NCBI RefSeq assembly: GCF_008000755.1
Contig: NZ_CP041690.1
Coordinates: 1,116,001-1,180,000 of the forward strand
DNA from: Youhaiella tibetensis
Lineage (GTDB): Bacteria > Pseudomonadota > Alphaproteobacteria > Rhizobiales > Devosiaceae
Reading direction: 5' to 3'
Length of the DNA stretch: 64,000 bases
Shown: positions 27,285-35,968 of the stretch, one piece after another
How positions within the stretch are numbered: position 1 is the stretch's first letter
Layout: every line of letters starts with the position of its first letter
The notes under the pieces: generated by a model
Seen by the model: only the letters and a program-made list of their open reading frames with translations
Databases searched by the model: none
Told to the model about the DNA's origin: nothing
Position numbers and translations under genes: made by a program

Positions 27285-28216
27285 TGTGCGGTCCGCCCCA
27301 TGCGGCGTAGCAGCACCGCCACGATGATGATGACGCCCGTCAGAATCTTCTGGATGAAGGGATCGACGCCCAGGATCGTCATGCCATTGGCCAGCACGCC
27401 GGTAATCGCCACGCCCAGCAGGGTGCCTGCGACGGAGGGCGTGCCGGTGGGCGAGGCGGTGGTTCCGATAAAGACCGCGGCATAGGCCGGCAGCAGCAGC
27501 GGCTCGCCCATCGTGTGTTGCACGCTGCCGAGGCGCGAAGCCAGCAGGAGGCCAGCCAGCGCCGAGAGGCCGCCGGCAACGGCGAAGGTGACAATGACAT
27601 CGCGCATCACCGGCAGTCCGGCGAGGCGCGCGGCCTGGGCGTTGCCGCCGATGGCGCGCAGGCGGCGGCCGAACTCGGTCTGCGTCAGCACGAAACTGGC
27701 AACGCCCAGGACGGCGGCGATCCAGAGCGCCAGTACCGGGACGCCGAAAACATCACCGCGCGCCAGCGACTTGAACCCGTCCGGCACGCTCTTGAACATG
27801 CTGGCGCCGCCCGAAGCGCCGAAGGCCAGTCCGGAGAGGATCGTGCCGAGCGCAAGTGTCGCCACGAAAGAGGGAATGCCGAACCGGGCCACCAGCACGC
27901 CATTGGCCACCCCCGCGGCAAGACCGGCGAGCAGGGCCGCCGGCACCGCCAGCCACACATCATAGCCCTGGCCGAAGAGCGCAAAGCAGATCACGGCGGC
28001 GAGCGAGGCCGAAAAGCCGACCGAGAGGTCGAACTCGCCGATAGTCATCACCAGCGTTGCGGCGGTCGCCACGATGGCGAGCGTCGCCATCTGCTGGATG
28101 AGGTTATAGACATTGGCCTGCGTGGCGAAGGCCTGTGGGGCGGCGATCGAAAAGCCGATGCACAGCAGCAGGAAGGCGATCAGGGTGCCGAAACGGCTGA
28201 GATTGAGTGCAGTCAC
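27281..28216 (-). CDS. Sugar ABC transporter permease (RbsC type)
   Basis: The 311-residue inner-membrane protein has eight to ten hydrophobic helices and the BPD_transp_2 signature: TIGEFDLSVG-like segment (LVMTIGEFDLSVGFSAS), ANGVLVARFGIPSFVATLA and the RAIGGNAQAARLAGL loop that contacts the ATPase. It belongs to the ribose/xylose/AI-2 permease group. It overlaps the upstream ATPase gene and the downstream kinase gene by 4 bp each, indicating tight coupling. Only one permease gene is present, so a homodimer is expected. Confidence 0.94.
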   Translation of the reverse strand: MTALNLSRFGTLIAFLLLCIGFSIAAPQAFATQANVYNLIQQMATLAIVATAATLVMTIGEFDLSVGFSASLAAVICFALFGQGYDVWLAVPAALLAGLAAGVANGVLVARFGIPSFVATLALGTILSGLAFGASGGASMFKSVPDGFKSLARGDVFGVPVLALWIAAVLGVASFVLTQTEFGRRLRAIGGNAQAARLAGLPVMRDVIVTFAVAGGLSALAGLLLASRLGSVQHTMGEPLLLPAYAAVFIGTTASPTGTPSVAGTLLGVAITGVLANGMTILGVDPFIQKILTGVIIIVAVLLRRMGRTAQ

Positions 28217-29709
28217 GATGCCTTGGCCTTTGCCTGAGCGGCGGTAGAAAGAGCTTCGGGCGACGCCTGCGCCCGCTCGAAAGTGGCAACCACCGCGCCG
28301 TCGCGGAACACCAGCACGCGGTCTCCCAACTCCAGCGCCTCGTCGCGGTCGGAGGTGGAAACCAGCACGGCATTGCCGTCGGCCGCGATGGCGCGGATGA
28401 TTTCCTTGATGGTCTGCTTGGCCATCACGTCCACGCCTTCGGTGGGCTCGTCCAGCAGCATCACGCGCGAATGGCGGTTGGCCCAGCGCGAGAAGATGAG
28501 CTTTTGCTGGTTGCCGCCCGAGAGCGTGCGGGCCAGTTGCCCGGGAGAACGGAAGGCCATCGAAACCCGCTCGGCGGCCACCAGGAACGCGGAGCGTTCG
28601 GCCTTGGTGTCGGGTATCGGCAGGCCCGGCACTCTTCGGTAGGACGACAGCAGCGGCAACGTCTTGTTGAACACCAGGTCGAGGCTGCCGAAGAGGCCCG
28701 TGCGGTGCCGGTCGGCCGGCACGTAGGATACCGCCGCCTGCACCGCGTCGCGCGGAGATCGCGGACGATAGGCCGCGCCCTCGAGCCTGATCGAACCGTC
28801 CTCGATCGGCGCCGCGCCCCAGAGGGCCTGCAGCAGGCTGGAGCGTCCCGAGCCCGAGAGCCCATAGAGCGCAACGACCTCGCCGGCGCGGACGGCAAGG
28901 CTGGCCGGGGTCCGCAACTCACCGGTCACCAGCCCCTCGATCTCGAGAATGCGGGGCGCACTGGCGGCTACCGGCGGCCGGTCCTCGTTTGCGGCGTGCG
29001 TGCCGCCCATGGCGGTTACCAGGCGGGCGACATCGAGCTCGCTTTTCGGCAGTTCCTCGACGACCCGGCCGTCCCGCAACACGACGGCGCGATCGCAGAA
29101 TTCGGCGATTTCGTCGAGCCGATGGCTGACGAGGATGATGGCGGTGCCGCGGGCGCGCATGCGCTCGATCACCGCGAAGAACTTGTGCGCATCTTCCGCC
29201 GGCAGCGCCGCGGTCGGCTCGTCCAGGACCAGGATGCGCCCCTCGTCCGAAACAGCCTTGAGCAAGCGCACGAACTGCTTTTCTGCCGGCGGCAGGAAGG
29301 CCACCGGAACGTCCAGTTTGAGGTCCGGCGCGATCTCGCGGGCATGGCGGGCGATTGCCTCGCGCATCGCCTTGCGGTCGATCCGTCCGGCGCGCTTGGG
29401 GTAGGGGCGGCCGAGGAAGCAATTGTCGATGGTATCGAAACTGGGGACCAGCGGCGCGTCCTGGTGGATCACCCGGATGCCGGCAGCATAGGCATCGTGC
29501 GGAGAGTGGAAGTGCACGGGCGTCCCATTCACCACGATGGTTCCGCTGTCGGCCGCTTGGGCCCCCGCGATGATCTTGATGAGTGTCGACTTGCCCGCCC
29601 CGTTATGACCGACCAGGCCCAAAACTTCGCCCCCGGAGAGTGAGAGGCTCACATCTTCGAGGGCGTTGGTCGCGCCGAAGCGCTTGGTCATGCCGTTGAG
29701 GGCGAGCAA
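28213..29709 (-). CDS. Sugar ABC transporter ATP-binding protein (RbsA/XylG type)
   Basis: The 498-residue protein holds two fused ABC cassettes. Cassette 1 has GHNGAGKSTLIK and LVLDEPTAALPAED; its signature (PPAEKQFVRLLKA) is the degenerate type usual here. Cassette 2 has the altered Walker A GLSGSGRSSLLQA (Arg for Lys, common in this family), the intact LSGGNQQKLIFSRW and LLDEPTEGVDVMAK. It powers import of a monosaccharide together with RbsB- and RbsC-like partners. ATG 29709 lies 10 bp after the binding-protein stop. Confidence 0.94.
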   Translation of the reverse strand: MLALNGMTKRFGATNALEDVSLSLSGGEVLGLVGHNGAGKSTLIKIIAGAQAADSGTIVVNGTPVHFHSPHDAYAAGIRVIHQDAPLVPSFDTIDNCFLGRPYPKRAGRIDRKAMREAIARHAREIAPDLKLDVPVAFLPPAEKQFVRLLKAVSDEGRILVLDEPTAALPAEDAHKFFAVIERMRARGTAIILVSHRLDEIAEFCDRAVVLRDGRVVEELPKSELDVARLVTAMGGTHAANEDRPPVAASAPRILEIEGLVTGELRTPASLAVRAGEVVALYGLSGSGRSSLLQALWGAAPIEDGSIRLEGAAYRPRSPRDAVQAAVSYVPADRHRTGLFGSLDLVFNKTLPLLSSYRRVPGLPIPDTKAERSAFLVAAERVSMAFRSPGQLARTLSGGNQQKLIFSRWANRHSRVMLLDEPTEGVDVMAKQTIKEIIRAIAADGNAVLVSTSDRDEALELGDRVLVFRDGAVVATFERAQASPEALSTAAQAKAKAS

Positions 29710-29719
29710 TGGTCTTCCG

Positions 29720-30649
29720 TCAGTCGCACTTGACGCCCAGGCTGTCGCGCGTGATCAGCTCGACAGGGGCGTAGAGTTCGTCCTTCTCGGGCGTGCCGCC
29801 GGCGAGGATGGTATTGAGCTGGTCAGCCGCGATCTCGGCCATCTGCGTGAAGCCCTGGCGCACGGTGCCGACATAGGACGTGCACTTCTTGATGAGCTCG
29901 ATCGCTTCGGGGTTCCCGTCGATGCCGGCAACCACGATGCCCTTGCGGCCCGCCGCCTCGATGGCGAGGTTCGCCCCGATGCCGGGCTCGTCCCAGCCGG
30001 CCCAGACGGCGTTGATCGCCCCTTCGGCCGGGTTGGCGAGCAGGATGGCGTCCATGGCCGCCCGGCTGTCCTCGATCTGGCCGGGCACCTGCACATAGTG
30101 GTCGGCGATCTGCTTGACGTCCGGATTGGCCTTGAGGGCCTCATCGAGCGCCAGCTCGCGCTGATGCACGCCGGGGTGGGCCGAATAGAAGAAGCGGACG
30201 ATATTGCCCTTGTTCCCGATCGTGTCGAACAGGAACTTGGTCATGGTCTGGCCGAGCACGAAATTGTCCGACGTGACGTTGAGCACGGTCGAAGCGTTCT
30301 TGGCGCCGTCGATGGTGACCACGGGAATGCCGGCGGCCTTGGCTTTGTCGACCTGATCCTGGATCTGGGCAGGGTCGACCGAGACCAGCACGATGGCATT
30401 GGCGCCCTTGGTGGTGGCATCCTCGACGCGGCTCGCAAAGGCGCCCATGTCGCCGGCCGTATCGACCACATCGATCGACCACTGGTGCTTTTCTGCCTGC
30501 GCCTTGAACGAGTCGATCATCTCGGCCGTCGCGATCGCCGACAGGTACGGCGTGAGCACCGAAACCTTCTCGCCGGCAGCCTGCGCTGCACCGGCAGCCG
30601 TAAGCGCAAACGCCGCCGACAGGGCCAGCGACGTCATGGACTTGGTCAT
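29720..30649 (-). CDS. Sugar ABC transporter substrate-binding protein (RbsB type)
   Basis: The 309-residue periplasmic protein has a signal peptide (MTKSMTSLALSAAFALTAAGAAQA), then a type I binding-protein fold: KVSVLTPYLSAIATAEMI, ATTKGANAIVLVSVDP, GIPVVTIDG, FYSAHPGVHQRELALDEA, and a late GIVVAGIDGNPEAIELIKK hinge. It captures a sugar for the importer; the ligand is unknown. The start ATG 30649 is set by GGGAA upstream; the frame upstream is open but not signal-like. First gene of the binding protein-ATPase-permease-kinase operon. No regulator gene is adjacent. Confidence 0.93.
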   Translation of the reverse strand: MTKSMTSLALSAAFALTAAGAAQAAGEKVSVLTPYLSAIATAEMIDSFKAQAEKHQWSIDVVDTAGDMGAFASRVEDATTKGANAIVLVSVDPAQIQDQVDKAKAAGIPVVTIDGAKNASTVLNVTSDNFVLGQTMTKFLFDTIGNKGNIVRFFYSAHPGVHQRELALDEALKANPDVKQIADHYVQVPGQIEDSRAAMDAILLANPAEGAINAVWAGWDEPGIGANLAIEAAGRKGIVVAGIDGNPEAIELIKKCTSYVGTVRQGFTQMAEIAADQLNTILAGGTPEKDELYAPVELITRDSLGVKCD

Positions 30650-30746
30650 TTCGAGTTCCCTCCAGAATTCCGCGCCGACCTTACCGGTCGGGAGCAGGCG
30701 CTCCAAGCTCAAAATGCTGATCGATGCTCATTGGCCGCAGGGGCCG

Positions 30747-31949
30747 CTAGCGCACGAAGCCCAACGGCATCGTGAAGGTCCATTCGCTCTTGCCGGACTC
30801 CGGTGGGATCGCAGGGAAGGGCGCGGCGCGCTGAACGGTCTCGATCGCCGCCTTGTCGAACACCGGATTGCCCGACGAGCTCACGACGCGGATGCCCGAA
30901 GCCGAGCCGCCCGCCGAAACGGTGAATTGCACCTGCACTTCGCCACGCCCCCTGCCGCCAGAAGGGTAGCGCAGGGCGCGCCGCAGCCTGGAGAGAACCT
31001 GGCCGGGATACTTCGTCACCGACGCGCTATTGCCTTGCGCTCCGGTCCCCTTCTGGCCGGCCGATGCCGCGCTCGCCACCGCGTCGGCGTTGGAATTGCC
31101 GCCATTGCCTCCGGCACTGGGTTTGGGTTTCTGTGGTTGGGGCATTCTGGGTGTCTCGACGGCCTTCGGGTAGGTAGGCTCCTGCTTCTGCGCGACAGTC
31201 CGTGTCTGCGGCACGGGCGGGGCGTTAGGGTCAACCGGCTCGGTTGCCTCGATCGCTTCCGCCACCTCGGTCGGCTGGGCAATCTCCTGCGAGGGTGGCG
31301 GAGCGATGTCCTCTGGCTCGACGGTCACGGGCGTGTCTGGCGTGACGGCGTCAATCGCTTCGGCCACGACCGAGTTCGACGCCAGGAGCGGCACTGTTTC
31401 AGCTGCCAGGGTCTCGACCGGTTCGACCGGTTCTGCCACCGCCGCAGTCACCGGTTCCGCTTCCTGCCGGGCAGGCTCGACGGGCTCCGCCTCGATGGGT
31501 TCGACCGCCTCTGCGCTGGTGGGCGTGGCTTCAGCCTCGACCGGCTCGAGCGTTTCGCTCTGGGACGCTTCGATCACCTCGCCGCCGGCGGATACCATCG
31601 ATTGGGTCGCGTCGCTCTCGATTTCGCTGACGGCGTTGGATTCGACAGTCTGCGTCGCGATGATCTCCACCTCGACGGCCGAACCCTCAATGTCGAGCGT
31701 GTCGTCGGCGGGAAGGAACAGGAAGAGTCCAGCGGCGAGCACGCTCCCATGAATAAGGAGCGAGGCCACCGGCCCCAGCAGCCAGTGCCTTTGCCTGGCT
31801 GGACGCCCGATATCGAGTAGCGATCTGCCCGGCACCGCAACGCTCGGCACGGGCTCGCCCGTGTTCTGGATAACGATTGGCACCCAGGCCCGCGGCGGTC
31901 TGCCGGGGAGGGGGTTGTCGTTGTTCCAGATGGGCCAGGCCGCGCTCAT
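30747..31949 (-). CDS. tonB: Energy transducer TonB
   Basis: The 400-residue protein has a cytoplasmic stretch of about 50 residues, one membrane segment (LLGPVASLLIHGSVLAAGLF, about 56-76), a very long Pro/Glu/Val-rich periplasmic spacer (about 80-300), and a TonB C-terminal domain (RRALRYPSGGRGRGEVQVQF, then SGNPVFDKAAIETVQRAAPFP). It transfers proton-motive energy to outer-membrane receptors together with ExbBD, which are not encoded here. Its place downstream of the heme receptor points to a dedicated role in heme uptake. The start is ATG 31949; the cytoplasmic N-terminus is longer than in E. coli TonB. Confidence 0.93.
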   Translation of the reverse strand: MSAAWPIWNNDNPLPGRPPRAWVPIVIQNTGEPVPSVAVPGRSLLDIGRPARQRHWLLGPVASLLIHGSVLAAGLFLFLPADDTLDIEGSAVEVEIIATQTVESNAVSEIESDATQSMVSAGGEVIEASQSETLEPVEAEATPTSAEAVEPIEAEPVEPARQEAEPVTAAVAEPVEPVETLAAETVPLLASNSVVAEAIDAVTPDTPVTVEPEDIAPPPSQEIAQPTEVAEAIEATEPVDPNAPPVPQTRTVAQKQEPTYPKAVETPRMPQPQKPKPSAGGNGGNSNADAVASAASAGQKGTGAQGNSASVTKYPGQVLSRLRRALRYPSGGRGRGEVQVQFTVSAGGSASGIRVVSSSGNPVFDKAAIETVQRAAPFPAIPPESGKSEWTFTMPLGFVR

Positions 31950-31955
31950 GGCAGA

Positions 31956-32390
31956 TCAGAGTCCGAACTGGATGGCAGTCTTGTTGTCGGTCGAAAGTGT
32001 GGCCAGGCACTCCCCGGCCGCTACGTCGGTGCCGGTGCAGGCGGCAACATCGTTGATCAGCACCCGGCTCAGCCCGTCGCAGGGAATCTTGCCCAGGTCG
32101 AACTGCAGCACCTTGGTCTTGCCCGCCGGCAGCGCCTTGAAGTCCAGCGTCACCAGCCGCTCGATACCGCCTGCCGCGTTGAAAAGCGCCACCTCGAAAG
32201 CAGCCTTGTCGAGGGGTTTGCCCAGCCCGTTCGTAGCCAGGAACGTCACCCGGCAACCCGTCTCGCTCGGCTGGACCGCGTTGAGTTCGAGCAGAAGGCC
32301 TGCAGCCGGCGCCGTGTCCTGCGCCAGGGCGGCCGGCGGCAGGCCGATCGCGGCAAGCACCCCCAAAATTGCTGTTACGCGCGCGATCAT
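31956..32390 (-). CDS. Small exported protein of the heme locus
   Basis: The 144-residue protein has a signal peptide (MIARVTAILGVLAAIGLPPAALAQ) and a soluble domain that is likely an Ig-like beta sandwich (GCRVTFLATNGLGKPLDKAA, VALFNAAGGIERLVTLDFK). Three or four cysteines (GCRV, PCDG, ACTG, ECLA) suggest two disulfides in the periplasm. I do not recognise a named family, though proteins of this kind often sit beside rhizobial tonB/heme genes. It lies between the heme receptor and tonB (6 bp before tonB), with a good SD (GAGGAG) at the start. A role in heme handling is inference. Confidence 0.82.
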   Translation of the reverse strand: MIARVTAILGVLAAIGLPPAALAQDTAPAAGLLLELNAVQPSETGCRVTFLATNGLGKPLDKAAFEVALFNAAGGIERLVTLDFKALPAGKTKVLQFDLGKIPCDGLSRVLINDVAACTGTDVAAGECLATLSTDNKTAIQFGL

Positions 32391-32410
32391 CTCGGCTTCT
32401 CCTCGAAACG

Positions 32411-32448
32411 AAAAACAACCGGCGCGACAGGTTGGTGTCGCGCCGGTT
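32411..32448 (-). terminator. Terminator or attenuator after the heme receptor gene
   Basis: Perfect 13-bp arms AACCGGCGCGACA and TGTCGCGCCGGTT around a 6-base loop, followed on the minus strand by GTTTTTCG. It lies 7 bp after the receptor stop and 21 bp before the next gene, so tonB and the small protein are probably made at a lower level or from their own promoter. Confidence 0.85.
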
Positions 32449-32454
32449 TAGGCG

Positions 32455-34533
32455 TCAGTAGTCGAACTGCTTGGCCAGCGTCAGCTTGAACGTCCGGCCC
32501 TTGGAACGGTCGGGAGTCTGGTTGTCGCGGTAGTCGGCATTGAAGATGTTCTCGATCGAGAACTGCGCTTCCGTACCGGCGAACGGACCGGACTCCGGCT
32601 TCCAGGTCGTGAAGAGGTCGAACGTGGCGTAGCCCGGCGTCGCGGTGCTGGTCACCGAGCTGTCCGCCGCCGAAACGCCGGTATCGGTAGCCGCGACGAA
32701 CGTCGCCTTGGCGCCGTATTCCAGGTTGTACTCGGGGTTGCGTGCGCCAACCGTGAGCTGGAGCTTGTGACCCGGGACCGAAGTCAGCGGGTTGCCCGTG
32801 ACGTCGTTGGTGCCGACCATGGCCGCGTACGCTAGGCGCCCGAAGAGGAATTCGGACTCATAGCTGCCTTCCACTTCCACGCCGTAGATCGTGGCCTTGC
32901 CCACGTTCCAGAAGTAGGGGTTTCCGGCGACCGACGGAGCGGATTCGATGAGGTTTGTCAGGTCGTTGTAGAACCCGGTGACCTTGACGCTCGCCTGGTC
33001 GCCGTCGAACAGCAACTCGTATCCGGTGAGCGCGAAGCCCGCCTCATAGGAGTTGGATTGCTCCTTCTGCAGGGCGAGGCTTGGGCCCTTGGTCGAATTG
33101 TACTGATAGAGCTCGTCCAGCGTCGGCAGGCGTTCGGTATGGGCCACCGAGCCGAAGATCGACACATTGTCGTTGAACTTGTAGAGCGCCGCCACCTTCG
33201 GGGATAGCGCCACATCCTGGATGTCGTGCTGGCCCTTGGGCGTGATGTCGGGCTTCTGCCAGACGAAGTCGGCGCGCCCGCCGGTGATGATGGTGAGCTG
33301 GTCGTTGAGGACGAATTCGTCCTGCACATAGAGTCCAAGCCGCGTATCGGTGCCTTCCGGGTGCGTCGAAATCGCCGTACTCGCCAGCGGCAGCGTCGTG
33401 AACGCAACGCGATCCTGATAGCTCAACTGCGCGCCATAGGTCAGGAAGTTCTGCCAGTTCTCGCCGGTGAACTCGGAGGTGTTCTCCAGGCTCGCCTGCC
33501 AGGTCTTGTACCCGTATTCGGCATCGCCGATCGAGCCGATCGCGGAATTGGCCTGCTTCACATAGGTGTCCGAGTACGAAAGGTTCGCCTTCAGGTCCAC
33601 CCAGGGATTGTCGAGGTCTTCGTTCTCGTAGTGAAGCACGGCAGTCTGGTCGACCACGTCGCGGTCCACCTTGCCGAACATCGCGACCGTGCCCGTCTGG
33701 GCGTAGTCCTGGTCGTCGTTCTTGCTCGACCAGCGCTGGTAGGAAAGGCTCAGCTTCTGGTCATCCTGGTCACCGAACCGGGCCGTGCCCTTGATGAGGC
33801 CGGAATAGGCGTCGAATGCGGAACCCGAAAGCGTCTTGCCGTTGGCGAGATCGAAATCATTCGACCGGCGCCAGTTGCCGGTGGCCAGGACGTCGAAGCC
33901 CTCATTGAACTTGTGCGCCACCAGGCCCGACATCAGCGTGCCGTTGCCGTTGGACGTGTACTGACCCTTGATGCGCACCGCCCCGGTCATGCCGTCCTTG
34001 ATGAAGTCGGAGGCGTCCTTGGTGGTGAAGTTGATCACGCCCGCCAGCGCACCCGAGCCGTATAGCGTGGACGAGGCCGGACCGCGCAGCACTTCGACCT
34101 GCTTGTAGAGCTCGGGATCGGAGAAGAACGAGCCCATGCGGTACTGCTCGTAGAACTTCTTGGCTCCATCCACCGTGACGATGATGCGCGACTCGTCGCC
34201 GGAATTCTCCGCCGTACCGATGCCGCGAATGTTGAAGGATTCACCGAAAATGCGGTCGCTGCCGATCACCGAGACGCCCGGAACCGTCTCGAGCACGTCC
34301 TTCACGGTGGTGGCCTGCGCCTGATCGATATCGGCCTGATTGACCACCGTCACGGCTTGCGGGGTATCCACCGCAACCTTCTCGGCGCCCGCCCCGATCA
34401 CGAGGCGCTCGAGCAGCGTGACGTATTTGCCGTTCACGGTCTGCGTCTGTGCGGCAACCTGCGGCACGCCCACCAAGACCGTCATCGCGGCGCCGCCCAG
34501 CAGCACCGCGACGTTTCTTCTTACCAGCCCCAT
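32455..34533 (-). CDS. hmuR: TonB-dependent heme/hemoglobin receptor
   Basis: The 692-residue receptor has a signal peptide (about 1-29), a plug domain (VVNQADIDQAQATTVKDVL, VSVIGSDRIFGESFNIRGIG, VDGAKKFYEQYRMG, VLRGPASSTLYGSGALAGVI), and a 22-strand-type barrel ending in the terminal aromatic TLAKQFDY. Length and plug motifs fit the heme/hemoglobin receptor group, and the adjacent hemP/hmuSTUV genes support heme as cargo. The start ATG 34533 has GGAG upstream; an earlier in-frame Met at 34584 lacks one. A candidate promoter with a TGA-N9-TCA iron box lies at 34634-34660. Confidence 0.94.
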   Translation of the reverse strand: MGLVRRNVAVLLGGAAMTVLVGVPQVAAQTQTVNGKYVTLLERLVIGAGAEKVAVDTPQAVTVVNQADIDQAQATTVKDVLETVPGVSVIGSDRIFGESFNIRGIGTAENSGDESRIIVTVDGAKKFYEQYRMGSFFSDPELYKQVEVLRGPASSTLYGSGALAGVINFTTKDASDFIKDGMTGAVRIKGQYTSNGNGTLMSGLVAHKFNEGFDVLATGNWRRSNDFDLANGKTLSGSAFDAYSGLIKGTARFGDQDDQKLSLSYQRWSSKNDDQDYAQTGTVAMFGKVDRDVVDQTAVLHYENEDLDNPWVDLKANLSYSDTYVKQANSAIGSIGDAEYGYKTWQASLENTSEFTGENWQNFLTYGAQLSYQDRVAFTTLPLASTAISTHPEGTDTRLGLYVQDEFVLNDQLTIITGGRADFVWQKPDITPKGQHDIQDVALSPKVAALYKFNDNVSIFGSVAHTERLPTLDELYQYNSTKGPSLALQKEQSNSYEAGFALTGYELLFDGDQASVKVTGFYNDLTNLIESAPSVAGNPYFWNVGKATIYGVEVEGSYESEFLFGRLAYAAMVGTNDVTGNPLTSVPGHKLQLTVGARNPEYNLEYGAKATFVAATDTGVSAADSSVTSTATPGYATFDLFTTWKPESGPFAGTEAQFSIENIFNADYRDNQTPDRSKGRTFKLTLAKQFDY

Positions 34534-34625
34534 TAAGAGTCTCCAGTTTCTTGAGATGCTGGCTGGCTCTGGGCTTGCTCGCACTTATTCTGGCTGCAGA
34601 AAAACATGATTTCTACAGTCCACTA

Positions 34626-34660
34626 TTGACGTGTCTATAAATCATGATACTCAGAGTCAA
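34626..34660. promoter_or_regulatory. Divergent heme promoters with RirA-type iron box
   Basis: On the minus strand TTGACT (34655-34660) and TATAGA (34634-34639), 15 bp apart, form a promoter for the receptor gene. On the plus strand TTGACG (34626-34631) and TACTCA (34648-34653) form a weaker one for hemP. A TGA-N9-TCA palindrome (34645-34659) overlaps both. That pattern is the RirA/iron-responsive box of rhizobia. Chance of such a match in 180 bp is a few per cent, so context carries the call. Confidence 0.5.
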
Positions 34661-34710
34661 GAATTAAGTCGGGGCTTCCAACACCCCGCTTCATTGCCTG
34701 GATCAGAGAC

Positions 34711-34896
34711 GTGACGACGACCGACAGACCCCGCAGCTCCGCCCAACCCGCAGCCCGAAACGTGCCGGAAGTCCCTGTCCGTACCCTGACCAGCGCCGAA
34801 ATCTTCGAGGGGACCACGGAGGTGCAAATCCTCCACGAGCAGGCGGTCTACCGCCTCAAGATCACCCGACAGGGCAAGTTGATACTGAACAAATAA
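34711..34896 (+). CDS. hemP: Hemin uptake protein HemP
   Basis: The 61-residue protein ends with the HemP signature: LTSAEIFEGTTEVQILHEQ, YRLKITRQGKLILNK. HemP proteins are small, basic and found at the head of heme-uptake operons in Rhizobiales and other Proteobacteria; a regulatory role in heme receptor expression has been reported for related HmuP proteins. The start is GTG 34711. It lies 12 bp before hmuS with a GGGAG site in the gap, and is divergent from hmuR across a shared control region. Confidence 0.92.
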   Translation: MTTTDRPRSSAQPAARNVPEVPVRTLTSAEIFEGTTEVQILHEQAVYRLKITRQGKLILNK

Positions 34897-34908
34897 GGGA
34901 GCCGACCA

Positions 34909-35958
34909 ATGGCCAAGTCTCCGGCCGAGATCCGCGAAATTCGCGCCCTCCACCCCAAGATGCGCGAGCGCGATTTCGCACGCATCCACGGCATTTCCGA
35001 AGCCGAGCTCACGGCCGCCTATGTCGGCGAGAACGTGGTCCGGCTTAAACCGGACGTTGCCGTGCTGCTCGCCGGCCTTCCGGCCTGCGGCGAGGTCATG
35101 GCGCTCACCCGCAATGAAAGCGCCGTCCACGAGAAGATCGGCCCATACGAAAACGCCAAGGCCGGCGCCAACAGCGCCATCGTTCTGGGTGATGAGATCG
35201 ATCTGCGTATCTTCCCCTCCAAGTGGGTCAGCGGCTTCGCAGTCGAGAAGTCGGACGGGGAGGGAGGCGTTCGTCGCTCGGTGCAGTTCTTCGACGTTGC
35301 CGGCGATGCCGTACACAAGGTGCACACGCGCCCCGCGACCAACCTCGAGGCCTGGAACGCACTGGTTGAAAGCCTCCGGTCCGAAGATCAGTCCCAACTC
35401 GTCGAGATCGGCACCGTGCCCGATGTGGCTGCGGTCGATGCCAGCGCCGCCGCAAGTCCCGAGGAACTCCTCGAGAACTGGTCCCGGCTCACCGACACCC
35501 ATCAGTTCTTTGGCATGCTCAAGAAGCTCAACCTCGAGCGTCTCCAGGCCATGCGGATGATTGGCGACAACTATGCCTGGCCGCTCGATCCCGCTGCGAC
35601 CGCCCAGATGATGAACGGAGCCGCCGCGTCGTCCCTGCCCATCATGGTGTTCGTGGGCAATGCCGGCTGCATCCAGATCCACGGCGGTCCCATTGCCAGG
35701 GTCGAGCCCATGGGGCCATGGCTCAACGTGCTGGATGAAACCTTCCACCTGCACCTGCGCCTCGACCACATCGCCGAGGTCTGGGCCGTCCGCAAGCCGA
35801 CGGCCGATGGCCACGTGACGTCGGTGGAGTGCTACGGCGCCGACCAGAAGCTCATCATTCAGTTCTTCGGCAAGCGCGTGGAAGGCCACGATGAGCGGCC
35901 GGAATGGCGCGCGCTGGTCGAAAGCCTGCCCGTGCTCCAGCAGTCAACCGCCGCCTGA
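34909..35958 (+). CDS. hmuS: Hemin-degrading factor HmuS
   Basis: The 349-residue cytoplasmic protein has the two repeated heme-degradation (HemS/ChuX-like) domains: an N-terminal half with REIRALHPKMRERDFARIHG and ENVVRLKPDVAVLLAG, and a C-terminal half with NWSRLTDTHQFFGMLKKLN, VGNAGCIQIHGGPIARVEPM and the heme-facing FHLHLRLDHIAEVWAVRKPT. It takes heme from the importer and is thought to store it or open the ring. ATG 34909, GGGAG upstream. Second gene of hemP-hmuSTUV. Confidence 0.95.
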   Translation: MAKSPAEIREIRALHPKMRERDFARIHGISEAELTAAYVGENVVRLKPDVAVLLAGLPACGEVMALTRNESAVHEKIGPYENAKAGANSAIVLGDEIDLRIFPSKWVSGFAVEKSDGEGGVRRSVQFFDVAGDAVHKVHTRPATNLEAWNALVESLRSEDQSQLVEIGTVPDVAAVDASAAASPEELLENWSRLTDTHQFFGMLKKLNLERLQAMRMIGDNYAWPLDPAATAQMMNGAAASSLPIMVFVGNAGCIQIHGGPIARVEPMGPWLNVLDETFHLHLRLDHIAEVWAVRKPTADGHVTSVECYGADQKLIIQFFGKRVEGHDERPEWRALVESLPVLQQSTAA

Positions 35959-35968
35959 GGTCTTGGTA

